From: Gentiana macrophylla
Lineage: Eukaryota; Streptophyta; Magnoliopsida; Gentianales; Gentianaceae
Length of the DNA: 64,000 nt
Reading direction: 5' to 3'
Assembly: GCA_026214975.1 (NCBI GenBank)
Contig: CM047806.1
Span: 100,587,739 to 100,651,738, forward strand
The notes beneath the pieces are model-generated. The model was not told where the DNA came from, did not search any database, and worked only from the letters and a program-made list of their open reading frames with translations. Shown piece after piece: positions 1-10,975 of the stretch. Made by a program: the position numbers and the translations under genes. Position 1 is the first letter of the stretch. Each line of letters opens with the position of its first letter.

Positions 1-530
1 AACTGACCAAGAAGACTCCACCAAGAAGAGTTGGTAGAAGAGCACTCCTTGCTGGAGATGAATCAGATTATGAAGCTGGTACTGAAAGACTATCAGATGA
101 CATAGCTTTAATGGCACACATGGAAGATCCAAATGAGGTATGTGAATCGAACTCTAAATACTCTTCAGCTCAGATTTCCATGACAAATGCATGTTCTTCG
201 ACTGCTGACTCCAATCCAAAAAATCTAGAATTAGAAGAAACTCTTGACAAATTGATGAATCAGCTAGTAACTATTCAAGCTGGTTATGAATCAATTAAAG
301 CTGAAAAAGGAAAGTCTAATTCTTGAAGTTGAAAGATTGAAGTCTGAACTGAAAATGTTGAAACTGACTAAAACTGACAAAGAAAAGATTCAAAGATCGC
401 CTCATCAGACGCTAGCAGAAGAATCGAATCGCTTGCTCAATCAAGTTCACCATCGATTCAAATCAGAAAACCATATGAGACAAAACTGGTTTAGATTTGA
501 TACACAAAGAATCTTCCAAGGATAGAACTA
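1..530 (+). pseudogene. gag C-terminal fragment (element D)
   Basis: Two overlapping frames (111-326 and 286-525) encode a Lys/Glu/Leu-rich helical stretch. It contains NPKNLELEETLDKLMNQL, then a coiled-coil-like segment rich in K, E and L. The same sequence type is seen on the minus strand at 63327-63647 in A2 (NPKNSDNEETLDAILNQL), which identifies it as the gag region after the zinc knuckles of this copia family. A frame change at about 305-320 breaks it. No zinc knuckle of D is inside the window. Confidence 0.65.
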
Positions 531-1249
531 GCAAAGTCGCTGGACCTAGTACCAAAACGGTATTAAGTTCATAAATGAGCAACTTCCACAAACCGAGAAA
601 ATTGTCAACCAAGAAAGCCAAGATCACACAGATAAATCGCTTTTAAGAAGACAAATCAGATCTACCAACAAAGGTAAATCAAATGGTAGATCACCAGTAT
701 CCAATGGAAACCTAAACAAAGAAATCAACCGCCAGATCCACAAAACCAACCATAGCAGTAAACTAAAAATTACAATCAAAGTAAATCCAAGAATATCAAT
801 CATTCAAAGATTCACACATTCAGGGGAAAGGAAGACTATATCCCACTCGATGATGATTGGAATTTTATCAATAAAACCGATAATGACAATCATTCCGCAC
901 TCAAAACTTATCACAAGTTTCACCAAAACTCAAAGAGAGGACTACTTTCGCTCAAGATAAGTAATAAGACAAAGGTCACCTGCACTCAAGATCAAGGAAT
1001 GATGGTTATCATTCAAGCTTTAATAACAAAAAGCATGATGGAAACAAATTTCACCAAAAGATATGAGAGATCATATAAATAAGACACACCCAAACATAGA
1101 TACTATGGGAGTGTGGCTTATATATATGAAAACAAGTGCAACAATATCCGAAGAATCCCAAAAGGATATATTCCCGAGTTGTACTCGACAATCGACTTCC
1201 ATGGACCCAAACTGAATTGGGTACCTAAAACTTTTAATTTTTATTGCAG

Positions 1250-2500
1250 ATATTTGGTACTTTGACAAAGGTTGCTCTAGACACATGACAAAGAGCAAGG
1301 ATCTGCCTCAAGAATTTTATTGCAAAGGATGGACCAAAAGTCATTTTTGCAAGTAAAGATAAACCTGGTTACACCAGAGGTTATGGCACCTTAATCGTAA
1401 ATGGACTTACAATCAAGAATGTATCTTATGTAGAAGCGACTACACTACAATCTACTCAAAGACCACCAATTTTGTGATATGGGATACAATGTTACTTTTG
1501 ACAAAGAATTCTCGCGTCATCATCGAACCGCTTATCAAGTTATTCTAGTCGAAAGAAGAAAAGAAAACATGTATGTTGTAGATTGGAAAACACCGCTGTT
1601 TAAACTTGTTTACTTGTGCATACCAAACCGTAGATCAGGCTATGCTATGGCACAAGAAAATGAGTCATCTTAACTTTGATGACATCAACACACTTGTTAA
1701 GAAGCAAATAGTCATTGGACTACCAGAGATCTCATACAAAAGGATGCTTTGTGTGACGATGTCAACAAGGAAAACAAACAAAGGCAAGTTTCAAGACCAA
1801 ATCTCAAAGACTCAATAACCGCACATCTAGAATTGCTACACATGGATTAATTTGGACCTATTACACCAATTAGTATCGCGGAAAGAAGTATACATTGGTG
1901 GTAGTAGATGATTTTTCAAGATACACTTGGGTAATCTTTCTAACCAAGAAAAGTGAAACCAAGCAAAGGCTTACAGACTACTCAAGAGACTTCGTAATCG
2001 TAGAAAGAGTTTCAGCTGTGAAGATAAGATCGATAAATGAACCGAATTCCTCAACAAAGGTGATTATTGAATATTGTGAAGAAAATGGTGTTTTACATCA
2101 ACTTGATGCCACCGAACACCTCAATGTAATGGTGTAGTTGAAAGAAGAAATAGATCACTCAAAGAAGGTGAAGGACTATGATCCGTGAAGCTAAACTACC
2201 GGAAAGATATTGGGCAGAAGCAGTTAACACAACTTGTTACACTCAGAATAGAGCTCTCATGAACAAGAGACATGAGAAGACTCCTTATGAAATTTGGAAT
2301 GGAAGAAAACCAAATGTTTCATACTTTCAGGCTTTTGGAAGCAAATGTTTCATACACAATAATGGAAAAGATCAACTTCACGTTTTTCAGCACAAACCTG
2401 ATGAAGGAATTTTTCTAGGATATTCAAATGTCAAAGAAAGCTTTTAGAGTATTAAATAAAAGGGCACTCAAGCATGAAGAATCAATACATGTAGTATTTG
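1250..2500 (+). pseudogene. Protease motif and integrase fragments (element D)
   Basis: A copia protease-like motif reads WYFDKGCSRHM at about 1254-1287; the usual D-S/T-G triad is altered to D-K-G. The gag-pre-integrase region (about 1606-1818) has LWHKKMSHLNFDDIN and later cysteines, as in the HHCC zinc fold. The integrase core begins with VVVDDFSRYTW at 1895-1930. The C-terminal part (2178-2447) contains PYEIWNGRKPN and IFLGYS. At least four frame changes or stops separate these pieces, so no functional integrase can be made. Confidence 0.75.
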
Positions 2501-3192
2501 ATGAACCAAACTTCCTCGTGAAACAAATCAAGACCGACAAAGGATGAAAACTTGAAAATTGTACTCACCAACTCCTGAGACAACTTATTGAAAGAGTTAA
2601 TCGATGATCAACTTATTGAAAAATATAGTCAACTCTGAGATGTAAGAGTTACTTTACAAAGGATCTGTGGACGCAGCTTTATCAAAGATTACAATCCTAT
2701 CAAAGGCAAATACAGGGACAAGATAATCAAGAATCCTCGAACTACTTCTTATCCGATTTATTCTCAAAGCGTAAAATGGCACAATATAAGAAGAATCGAG
2801 GATTGATGATAAATCAAGATTAATGACAAGATCAACATATGAAAGTTTCGATCTAGTAGAATTTGAAAATTACTACTTGAAAGAATCGACTACCCAAGCT
2901 AATTCAATGGAAAAGATGGAAAGAAGGTAGTCAAGTTGACTACAACAAGACTTTATCAAAGGAAGACTCCAAGCTAGAAGAAGATTTTTGATTGTATGAC
3001 AAAGCAAGGAAATATGACTCAGCCATGCAAAAAGCTAAGAAGAAGCTTAATCTTTAATCACAATGCTATTTGAACAATTTGTACTTATCCGCTTTTTTGC
3101 TCATTCTATTGAAAACCGCTTTTCAGCTTTTACATTGTCTTACTTTGTTTTGATCTTTAAGATTTTCTTTTAGGGAGAGTTTTGGCATCATC
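2500..3192 (+). other. Internal tail of D with no recognisable RT or RNase H
   Basis: Between the end of integrase and the polypurine tract there are only about 700 bases. A complete copia needs well over 1.5 kb here for RT and RNase H. I find no YVDD or RNase H motif in any frame. Either this is the residue of a large internal deletion or the element was an RT-less derivative. Confidence 0.5.
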
Positions 3193-3206
3193 AAAAAGGG
3201 GGAAAT
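3193..3206 (+). other. Polypurine tract of element D
   Basis: A-run followed by a G-run (AAAAAGGGGGAAA) directly 5' of the LTR start TGTTGG at 3207. This is the expected position for the plus-strand DNA priming site and it fixes the orientation of the LTR. Confidence 0.85.
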
Positions 3207-4899
3207 TGTTGGAAATAAAATTTATGTTTTGATGATAATTCATCTTATTTGTTTAAAGTATTATCTTAACCCCATTGATGAAGTGCTGAAGCCAGCTGTT
3301 ATAGTGAAAAGCTAAAAGATGTCTAGAACTGAATGTATAAGTTTTACTAGAGTCTGATATTTGTATAGGTTACATCAGACAAGCACTATAATAGTTAGTG
3401 TGTCGTAAAACAGAAAACTGGAAATCATTTAGAAAACTGGAAATCATCAAGACAAGCAAACTGACTTAGAATACACCTACATGGAACTGAAGAAGGTAAG
3501 TTCGCTGAGAGTTACAGACTCGGTTGACTTATCTAGAAGATCGAAGAACTGAGGGTTCAAACTCAGTTATGAAGATTACAAGTCGAGATCAGAAAGTTAG
3601 ACTTCGTGCAAGATTGTGGTAACTCGAATCGACTTTATAGATCTTAGATGAAGACCTAAGAATCATAAGGACAATGAATTCTTAGATGATAATAATTTAT
3701 GGTGTACTGATTAAGTCAATGATAATCGATGAAAACCGAGTACTGATATTTGAAGAAGAGTAAAATCTCAGTTAATGCTCCAAGTCAGTTAAGAAACTGA
3801 CAAGTGAAAAACTCAGTATAAAACTGATAAGGAAACTCACCTTATATGTCACCATCCAACAAACCAAAGTACAAATAACGTTGTAAAGGAAGCAATTTCA
3901 TTGGATGAGTTACTGACACAGCAGAACGGTCAGAAAATATAGCCGTTACAAAAGAGACGTTGATATAATTAGAATTTAAGCCAGATGAACGTTGAACCTC
4001 ACACTATAAATAGAAGACTTTGCACCAAGGATAAAAATATAGAATTTACAAGAATCAACAAGCAATTTTGTGCATTAGTCTATTCTATTCGAATTGCTAT
4101 CATCTCTAAACTATAACAAGATCGTATCTAGTATTTCTTCAAGTGTTCAAACTACAAAGAATTTATCAAGAATCCAACACTTTGAAGAACCACAAACAAG
4201 AATCAATTTATTGATTCTTCCGCCCAACTTTGATTCTACATCAAAGGTTTTAGATCAGAACCAAACCAGAAGGTTTCGCCAAGGACAAGCAGACAAGCAA
4301 ATGGGTAGACTGTGTTTGTGGGGTAGCCGGTGAGAGGCAATCCTACCTCTAAGGACCAGCTTGTTCAAGCATTTGAAGAGCAAAGAATTTACATGTTCTA
4401 CAACTGTTTAGATAGTGACGCTTGGGATTAGCCAAGGACTATTGTTTAGGACTTTTTGTAACAGTTCACCTCAAAAAGTTCTAGTGGAATTTTCCTTCGC
4501 ACCACAGGGGAAGAGAAGATTGACAGGATTACACCACCTGGAACCTCTATAACATCCGCCTTATTTACCTTACGCATATATTTATTTATTCAGCATTTAC
4601 TTGCAGCATTTTGATACTTGATTGTTACACACCTCACAGTTCACAACTGACATTCATCAGAATTCAGTTCATAGCACTTAGCTTTCGTAAAAGAATAACA
4701 AGATCAAGAAAAAGGCTAAAACTATATCCGCTGCCGGTTGACTCAGTTTCAGCTTAAGTCAGTTTGACTTAATCTCAGCTTTGTCAGCTTAACTCCACAC
4801 AAGTTATAACTGAACTTTAAGTTGTTTAAAATCCAATTTTAGGGACAAGTTTATTCACCCCCCCTCTAAACTTGTGTTAGCCTTTCCAAGGGACCAACA
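3207..4899 (+). repeat. 3' LTR of element D (1693 bp)
   Basis: The LTR begins TGTTGG and ends CCAACA, a perfect 6-bp terminal inverted repeat. It is preceded by a polypurine tract. A TATA box lies at 4004-4012 (CTATAAATA) in plus orientation. A C-run with CTCTAAACTTGTG close to the 3' end is the type seen in Sirevirus-lineage LTRs. The five bases after the LTR (TGTTA, 4900-4904) would be one half of the target duplication; the other half is outside the window. Confidence 0.85.
4004..4012 (+). promoter_or_regulatory. TATA box in LTR of D
   Basis: CTATAAATA in mid-LTR, oriented with the element; the probable U3/R promoter of D. Confidence 0.6.
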
Positions 4900-7800
4900 T
4901 GTTATGTCATTTCTGGCAGTCCTCAACTCATCCAAAATCTCTACAGGTACCCCACAAGCCATTCCTCCAGCCATGTGTCCAAAGCAGCCTTCATCACAGA
5001 GCTTTTCAACATTGTATTGTGCCCTCTCGCTCATCGACAACCATGGCCCACCATATCTCTCCCAAAGAGGTTAGGACCCTGAACTCCTTTAGTATAGATC
5101 TAGGCAGTGTTCCTCAAAAATAGGTACAAATGCCTCGCTGAGGTTCAAAGATATATAGGTTCTTCCTCGTGCACTTGAAAATCTTCATCATTGTAATCAT
5201 AGTCCAAAGAAATTGCTCATCCTCATCAACAACAACAAATTACGACTACCTTTACCCTCAGTCATCTTTCCTCCAGCAGGCTCTACTACAGTAGCCTGTT
5301 CTTCAATAACAGCAGGGGTTTCCTCCAAACCCATAGATAGTTCCAACCTATGTCTAGGTGTTGTTTGTGCCTCAACAGCCTGTACCTCCTGTTCCAACCT
5401 TTGTCTAGGTGATGTCTGTTCCTCATTAACCTGAACCACCAGTTCCAACCTTTGTTCAGGTGTTGTCTGATCCTCAGCAGCATGAACCTCCTCAACAATC
5501 AATGGTGATCCTTAAAATCCCATCACCATATCCAATCTATGTGCTACCACTGTTTGTTCCTCAGTGATCAGCACTCTCTGTACAATAATTGCAGGGAATT
5601 CAGCCATATTATCTCTTTGAAATTCCCTAACATCAGCAATCCTTCATAGAAAATTGGCAGTTTTGGATAGAGTGTCCTGAGTATCAATCCATGTTTGATA
5701 TTGAGCAGAATCCTCAGAACTGACATCAGGCTCACTATGATCAGTAACCCTTTCTTCATCCAAATCTTCAATGTGCTGATACTCAGTAAGTACAGTAGAT
5801 ACTTCAATGAAGACAGTATCTATCTCACCAACCACCCTGTTTGCACCAATATGTATTCCATCATTGATTTGTGCCTCCAGATCATCCATGGTGAGATCTT
5901 CCAGATCCTCATCCATTTGACCAAATTACCGCCCTCAAAGCAGACTACCCAAGATCGATGGACTTTTGTCTACTTGGTTCATTTAATAATGCAGTCCCAC
6001 TAACTCCTCCTGGACCAGAGGGATGATCATCACCAGAATCAGATGATGAAGAATCATCACTATGTGAATAATCTCTAGGATCTCTGAACTTGATACCCTA
6101 TTCCTTCTTTTGCTGATCAAAGAGATCCATCAATCTTGCTTCCAGCAAAGAGGTATCAACCAAATCCAACAAAATTTCCACTCCTAATTTCTCAAAAGCC
6201 CTTTCCTCAAAGTCTGTCATTGGTTCTGCAGCTGGCTTTTGTCTTTTATAGAACCCAAACTTCCATTGAAAGTAGTTTGCAACCAGTAGGAGTTTAGGAT
6301 CAACATATCCTTCTTTCTTCTTTTTCTCCTTCCTTTCAAATGGCATGGTTGGTCGCCTAGAGTCGTGTGTCCACTCGCCGACCTCTAAAGGTCCCAACAA
6401 GCAGAGTCGAGTTTCTTCCACAAATGCCTCTAGGTCAAGAGGTTGCCTCGATTGTATGTTTGTTCCTACTACCTCCATCTGCTCCACACTTTGTTCCCCC
6501 GACTTACATGCTCATCACAGGTTAGCAACACTTTGCTCTTCCCCTAACTATTGCATAATTTGCGTGGTCTTGTACCAATGTACCAACTTCCACAAAGAGT
6601 GCACTCAGTGAGTCTCATCAGGTTCTTCAACAAGTTGCTCAACAACAACTTGTGCAGCTTCAGTAGGTTCAGCAGCCTTTGCAGGGGTGGATTCAACAAC
6701 TTCTACAAAGAGCTCAGTTCAAGCAGTCAGTGATTCTTCAAGAGGTTGCTCAACAACAACCTTACTATCTCAAAGGGGTTAATAGTTCTTAGTGGCTCAC
6801 CTCAATAGCCTATTCTTCCTCTTCTTCCCTCTCGAGCCTCTAGAATCCTTAACTGCCTCTTTTTCCATATTTCTTTTTCTTAGCAATTTCCTTCATCCTC
6901 TTGGAAAGTTGCTCTGTTTCAATCTCAGTAGGCTTCCTCTTTCTACTGAATTCTTTCTGTTGCTCCTTCAAAACTTCAGCAACAGACTTCTTCTTTCCAA
7001 CTATAGTAGGGTCGCAATTTCACCTTCACTGACCTCTCACAGACTCAGCAGCTTCTCTACTGTTTGCTTTCTTGTCTTTCTAGGCTTTAACATTTCAGTT
7101 ATCTTTCTTGTGTCACACTTTTTCTCTTCTCAACAACCTTTTAGGTGCAAAGCAGACTTAGCAACTTCCTTAATCTGCCACCAAAGAAAGATCATCATCT
7201 CCTCTCATCATCATCGCTGGCTTCATCATCCACATCTTCATCATCATCTAATCCAGAATAGAGTAGCAACTTCTCGCTTGTATCCGGATTTGTTAATCTT
7301 TTAGATGAAATATCAAGTATTTGAAAATGATTCAACAAGGTCTGAATCAGTAGACCTTGGGGCTTGGTCTTGGACTTCCTTACACCATCTCTATCTTCAG
7401 TAAACACCTTCTTCATGTAGTGTACAAAGAATCTAGCCCAATCAAACTTCATGCTTCTGCAGATGATGATCAGCAGGTCTATTTTAGGTCCGGACAGTGT
7501 ATCTAGACTCCCAATGAATCCCAAAATGGTCTTGGCAATTAATTTGCTCAGCAGGTTATACTCATATCCAATATGCTTCACATTAATGCTTAGAGATGAA
7601 GATATCTTCTCATTTGTCTTTATTGCATCCACAAACTTCATCCTTGGTAGATTCATTGCTTCTGGATTGGTGGGAGCATTATTTCCAGGTCCAAAATGAA
7701 ATAATTCTCTCAGTAGATCTGAAGATATTTCAATATCTCTTCCATTAACTGTCGTAGTGAAGGCCTCTCTACCTTCATGTATAATAATATTCCTCCAGAA

Positions 7801-7977
7801 TTCGAAAACATTGACATATGAAATTCTCTCCAGTCTTCTATTGATAACATCCTCCAAACTAGCAAACCGTCTGATTCTTCGTCCTATGTTAATGGCTAGT
7901 TCAGTAGAGTGACAGTTAGTCACATAACCTCTTACACTTTGACTGGTGCCAATATGAACATCATCCTTGTTTGCCAT
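4900..7977 (-). pseudogene. Accessory ORF downstream of pol in element A (disrupted)
   Basis: The start ATG at 7977 opens a 260-codon frame (to 7195) beginning MANKDDVHIGTSQSV. It contains FWRNIIIHEG, then TVNGRDIEISSDLLRELFHFG, and ends in an acidic tail (LDDDEDVDDEASDDDE). The order, an EF(W/Y) segment followed by V-x-G-x-(I/V)-(D/E), recalls the putative plant transposon protein family (PF20167 type) found in plant retroelements; this is inference. Further same-strand fragments carry Lys-rich low complexity (about 7190-6500), 6487-6098, an acidic piece at 5916-5644, the 17-residue repeats at 5502-5197, and a last piece (SERAQYNVEKLCDEGCFGHM) ending at 4900. Several frameshifts separate them. 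The ATG is chosen because it is conserved in A2 (59524) and follows a promoter-like region. Function is unknown; its position matches the env-like ORF of Sireviruses, but I see no membrane segment. Confidence 0.65.
5340..5492 (-). repeat. 51-bp in-frame minisatellite in accessory ORF
   Basis: Three consecutive 51-bp units (5340-5390, 5391-5441, 5442-5492), each starting GTTCCAACCT on the plus strand, plus a weaker fourth to the right. On the minus strand they encode 17-residue repeats of the type QTTPEQRLEL and QTSPRQRLEQ. A2 has only about one such unit at 57095-57150, so the copy number differs between family members. Confidence 0.8.
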
Positions 7978-8079
7978 TATAGATGAGAAAGATGAAGAAG
8001 AAAACTTTCAAATCTGAGTTCACACAAGATATTTGCAGAGAAATAGAAATCTGAGAGTTGTATGAATCCTCTGTGTATA

Positions 8080-8185
8080 TGTCTGTATATAAAGCAGAGA
8101 GTAGTGGGTAGAAAACTGCCAGACACGTACTGTAGCATTATCCACGATTAAATTTTGAGTGAATGTCATCTTGCCACGTGTCCCA
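8080..8185 (-). promoter_or_regulatory. Candidate internal promoter of the accessory ORF (element A)
   Basis: On the minus strand, about 110 bases before the ATG at 7977, there is a TATA-like CTTTATATACAG (about 8086-8097). Further upstream is a G-box core CACGTG (8175-8180, in CCACGTGTCC). The same arrangement is found in A2: CACGTG at 59719-59724 and a TATA-like run at about 59621-59632. No coding sequence lies between RNase H and the ATG. This suggests transcription of the accessory ORF independent of the LTR. It is a sequence-based inference. Confidence 0.45.
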
Positions 8186-8668
8186 TGACAGACTCATAAC
8201 GGATTGTAACCGTTCGATCGTGTAACTGCGGTTATAAAGATAAAATAAATATCCCGCTATTTTTCTTTTTGACTTTGGTAAAGTTTGACTGTAACGTATC
8301 CTTCAGCAGCCTTGTCATCAGTAGAGTTGGCTCTGCAGTCTGCTGACATAATGTCTCAGCAGCCTGCTGATAAGGTTACTCTGTTGATCTTCAATTCATC
8401 TTGTTTTGTCCAACTGATAATACAAGATGAAGTTTAATACCAATGATTGATCTGTCAAGTGAGCTCACCCAACATGACATAGACCAATCCCCTTGGCAAC
8501 TTCATTTGCTCAATTGTCCAAACATAAGTACATGGAATTGTTGATACCAATGACTAATTTGCTAAGTGAGCTCACCCAACATAGCAAAGACTAATCCCCT
8601 TGGTGAATTCCAAAGACACCGCCGATCAAAGATATATCACCAACTTTTATAATTCCAAGTTCAAATTT

Positions 8669-9345
8669 TTAGTTTAGCAAATCTTTCACTATCCAAAGGG
8701 TTTGTGAAAATATCAGCAAGTTGATCTTCAAGAGGGGATATACTGTAACAACCACATCTTTCTGTTCAACATGATCTCTTATAAAGTGATGTCTTACATC
8801 AATATGCTTGGTTCTTGAGTGCAAAACAGGATTTTCTGTGACTGCAATCGCACTTGTGTTGTCACACATTATAGAAATTTCTCTTTCTTCAATTCCATAA
8901 TCCCTTAATTGTTGTCTTAACCATAATATTTGTGCACAAAGAACTTCCAAAGAAAATATATTCAAATTTTCAATAGATTGAAGTTGATATAGAATTTCAG
9001 ATCTTCTCAACCAGAAACCAAATATTTCCCATTAACTGACAGGTTCCTATGGTGCTTTTTCTGTCAATCTTGCATCCAGCATAAATAGAGTCTGAGTAGG
9101 ATATGACCTTGAAGCTTCCATATTTTGAATACCAAATTCCTACATCCAAAGTCTCTTTTAGATACTTGAGCATTCTTTTGACCGCAGCTAAATGACTTTC
9201 CTTTGGTTTAGATTGAAATCTTGCACAAACACCTACAACAAAGGATATGTCAGTCTCACTGGCAAGAAGGTACACAAAGAGATCGCTATCATCCTTCCTC
9301 AGATAAGGTCTGATCAACATCTTTGCCTTCTTTGTCTTCATCCAA
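8669..9345 (-). pseudogene. RNase H region of element A pol
   Basis: Copia RNase H in two overlapping frames (9341-8997 and 9010-8669). The first part has the RT-connection segment RMLKYLKETLDVGIWYSKYG and the first catalytic segment around ISYSDSIYAGCKIDRKST. The second has the ISIMCDNTSAIA motif and the HIDVRHHFIRDHV motif, both typical of the copia RNase H C-terminus. A frame change at about 9000 separates them. Confidence 0.8.
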
Positions 9346-10623
9346 TCTTATGTTTGTGCTCATAAGAGTTGATACTTTGGTGCTGTTTTCCATACCAAAC
9401 TTCTTCAGCATCTCCTTGGTGTACTTGGTTTGATGAATGAAGATTCCATCTTTCATTTGTTTGACTTGTAAACCCAAAAAGTAGTTCATTTCTCCCATCA
9501 TACTCATTTGGAATTTACTTTTCATCAAATTAGCAAACTTCTCACATAACAATTCATTTTCATAGCCAAAAATTATGTCATCAACATAAATTTGTACCAG
9601 CAGGGTGCTGTTTCCTTCACTAATTCTGAAAAGAGTCTTGTCAATGGTACCTTTGGTAAAACCATTGTCCACCAAGAATTGAGACAAGGTCTCATGCCAT
9701 GCTCTCGGTGCTTGTTTCAAACCATAAAGTGCTTTATTGAGTCTATACACTTTATCTTCTTGATCTTTAACTTCAAAACCATGAGGTTGCTGAACATAGA
9801 CCTCCTCTTCCAGAATGCCATTCAAAAATGTACTTTTGACATCCATCTGATATACCTTGAAGTTATTATACGCAGCATATGCCAAGAATAACCTGATAGC
9901 TTCCAATCTGGCAACAGGAGCATATGTTTCATCAAAATATATTCCTTCTGCTTGAGAATAGCCTTTTGCAACTAGTCTGGCCTTATTTCTTACAATGGTA
10001 CCAGATTCATCCAATTTGTTTCTATATACCCATTTTGTTCCAATAATGTTTGCATGATTAGGCCTTTTCACTAGTGTCCAAACTTGATTTCTTTCAAATT
10101 CATTCAATTCTTCTTGCATAGCAATTATCCAATCTGGATCTGAAATTGCTTCTTCAACAACTTTAGGTTCCATTTGAGATAGAAAGCATGTAAACATTGC
10201 TTCTAATTGTCTTCTAGTCCTCACTCCTTGCTGTATGTGGCCAATAACTTGTTCAGCAGGGTGATCCCTTAACCATCGTGGATTTTGGTTAGATTGATTC
10301 TCAGGAACATCATCTTCAGTAGGGTCTGTTGTTTCTTCAATAGGGGGCTCAATAGATCCTTGAACTGCTTCAGTTGTTGCATCAGTAGTGTTACCAGCAG
10401 GGGGTTCAGCAGGGGCAGAGTCGGAAACCTTTAAGTCGTTAAATCTTTCCAAAAAATCAACACATTCTGGATCAGTGGCTTGTTGATTTTCAGCAGTTTC
10501 AGATGCTTCATCTTTCATTCCAATGAACTTAGGTTCATCAAACACAACATGTATTGTTTCTTCATGTTTTAGTGTCCTTTTGTTCAGTACCCTGAATGCC
10601 TTGCTGATAGAAGAATATCCCAA
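9289..10623 (-). CDS. Reverse transcriptase region of element A pol (444-codon open frame)
   Basis: Long open frame covering the integrase tail, a linker and the copia RT (RVT_2) domain. It begins with [21 protein letters not shown] (about residues 2-22, still integrase C-terminal). A Glu/Pro/Thr-rich linker follows (about 45-125), then RT from about residue 165: [36 protein letters not shown] and [12 protein letters not shown]. The catalytic YVDD lies in [10 protein letters not shown], followed by [11 protein letters not shown]. The catalytic aspartates are present. The frame shifts at about 9300 before RNase H. It is the best preserved pol segment in the window, but the element is truncated, so it is not functional as a unit. 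Confidence 0.85.
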   Translation of the reverse strand: MGYSSISKAFRVLNKRTLKHEETIHVVFDEPKFIGMKDEASETAENQQATDPECVDFLERFNDLKVSDSAPAEPPAGNTTDATTEAVQGSIEPPIEETTDPTEDDVPENQSNQNPRWLRDHPAEQVIGHIQQGVRTRRQLEAMFTCFLSQMEPKVVEEAISDPDWIIAMQEELNEFERNQVWTLVKRPNHANIIGTKWVYRNKLDESGTIVRNKARLVAKGYSQAEGIYFDETYAPVARLEAIRLFLAYAAYNNFKVYQMDVKSTFLNGILEEEVYVQQPHGFEVKDQEDKVYRLNKALYGLKQAPRAWHETLSQFLVDNGFTKGTIDKTLFRISEGNSTLLVQIYVDDIIFGYENELLCEKFANLMKSKFQMSMMGEMNYFLGLQVKQMKDGIFIHQTKYTKEMLKKFGMENSTKVSTLMSTNIRLDEDKEGKDVDQTLSEEG

Positions 10624-10975
10624 GAAGATTCATTCATCTGATTTTGGTTGGAATGTCTTCAATTGTTCCTTATAATTTAGAATAAAACATTTGCTTCCAA
10701 ATGGATGAAAGTAAGATATGTTAGGTTTCCTTCCATTCCAAATCTCATAAGGAGTCTTCAGCAGCTTCTTGTTCACTGAGGTTCAATTTTGTGTATAACA
10801 TGCGGTATTAACTCCTTCATCCCAATATCTTTCAGGAAATAATGCTTCACAAATCATGGTTCTTCCTGCTTCCTTTAAAATCCTGTTTCTTCTTTCAGCA
10901 ACCCCATTTTGCTAAGGTGTACCAGCAGCAGCAAGTTGATGTAGTACACCATTTTGCTCATAATATTCTCTTATA
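10624..10975 (-). pseudogene. Integrase C-terminal half of element A
   Basis: Minus-strand frames continue the integrase upstream of RT: a region matching YWDE..NTACYTQN, the PYEIWNGRKPNISYF region and FGSKCFIL, with a frameshift at about 10630 and stops. Homology to A2 (61970-62480) continues up to 10975 and then ends suddenly, within the core just before the position of the QNGVAERRNR motif. Confidence 0.75.

Larger units (their letters stand above)
1..4899 (+). mobile_element. Element D: decayed Sirevirus-like Ty1/copia retrotransposon with 3' LTR
   Basis: Plus-strand copia remnant, entering the window inside gag. In order it shows the gag C-terminus, a protease motif, the gag-pre-integrase zinc region, integrase core and integrase C-terminal part, a stretch where RT and RNase H should be but are not recognisable, a polypurine tract and a complete 3' LTR. 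Its integrase (for example TPYEIWNGRKPN at about 2280-2315) closely resembles that of elements A and A2, so the three are one lineage. Every ORF is broken by stops and frameshifts. The 5' LTR lies outside the window. The element ends at 4899 against the accessory-ORF sequence of A, so D inserted into A. Confidence 0.85.
4900..10975 (-). mobile_element. Element A: Sirevirus-like copia with downstream accessory ORF (3' part only)
   Basis: Minus-strand copia. From the right it has the integrase C-terminal half (10975 to about 10600), RT, RNase H, a spacer of about 690 bp, then a long accessory coding region running to 4900, where D is inserted. The 3' LTR should lie beyond D, outside the window. 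The 5' half (LTR, gag, protease, integrase N-terminus) is missing: at about 10976 the sequence switches abruptly to the unrelated element B. Element A2 (56829-64000) is a second copy with the same order of parts, which shows that the accessory ORF belongs to the element. Confidence 0.85.

Noticed and set aside
6792..7304. 170-codon plus-strand ORF rich in Leu, Phe and Ser
   Set aside because: It is the antisense of the Lys/Glu-rich middle of the accessory ORF of A.
4900..7977. Retroviral-type envelope gene in element A
   Set aside because: The position matches env-like ORFs of Sireviruses, but there is no signal peptide, transmembrane segment or glycosylation-rich ectodomain pattern.
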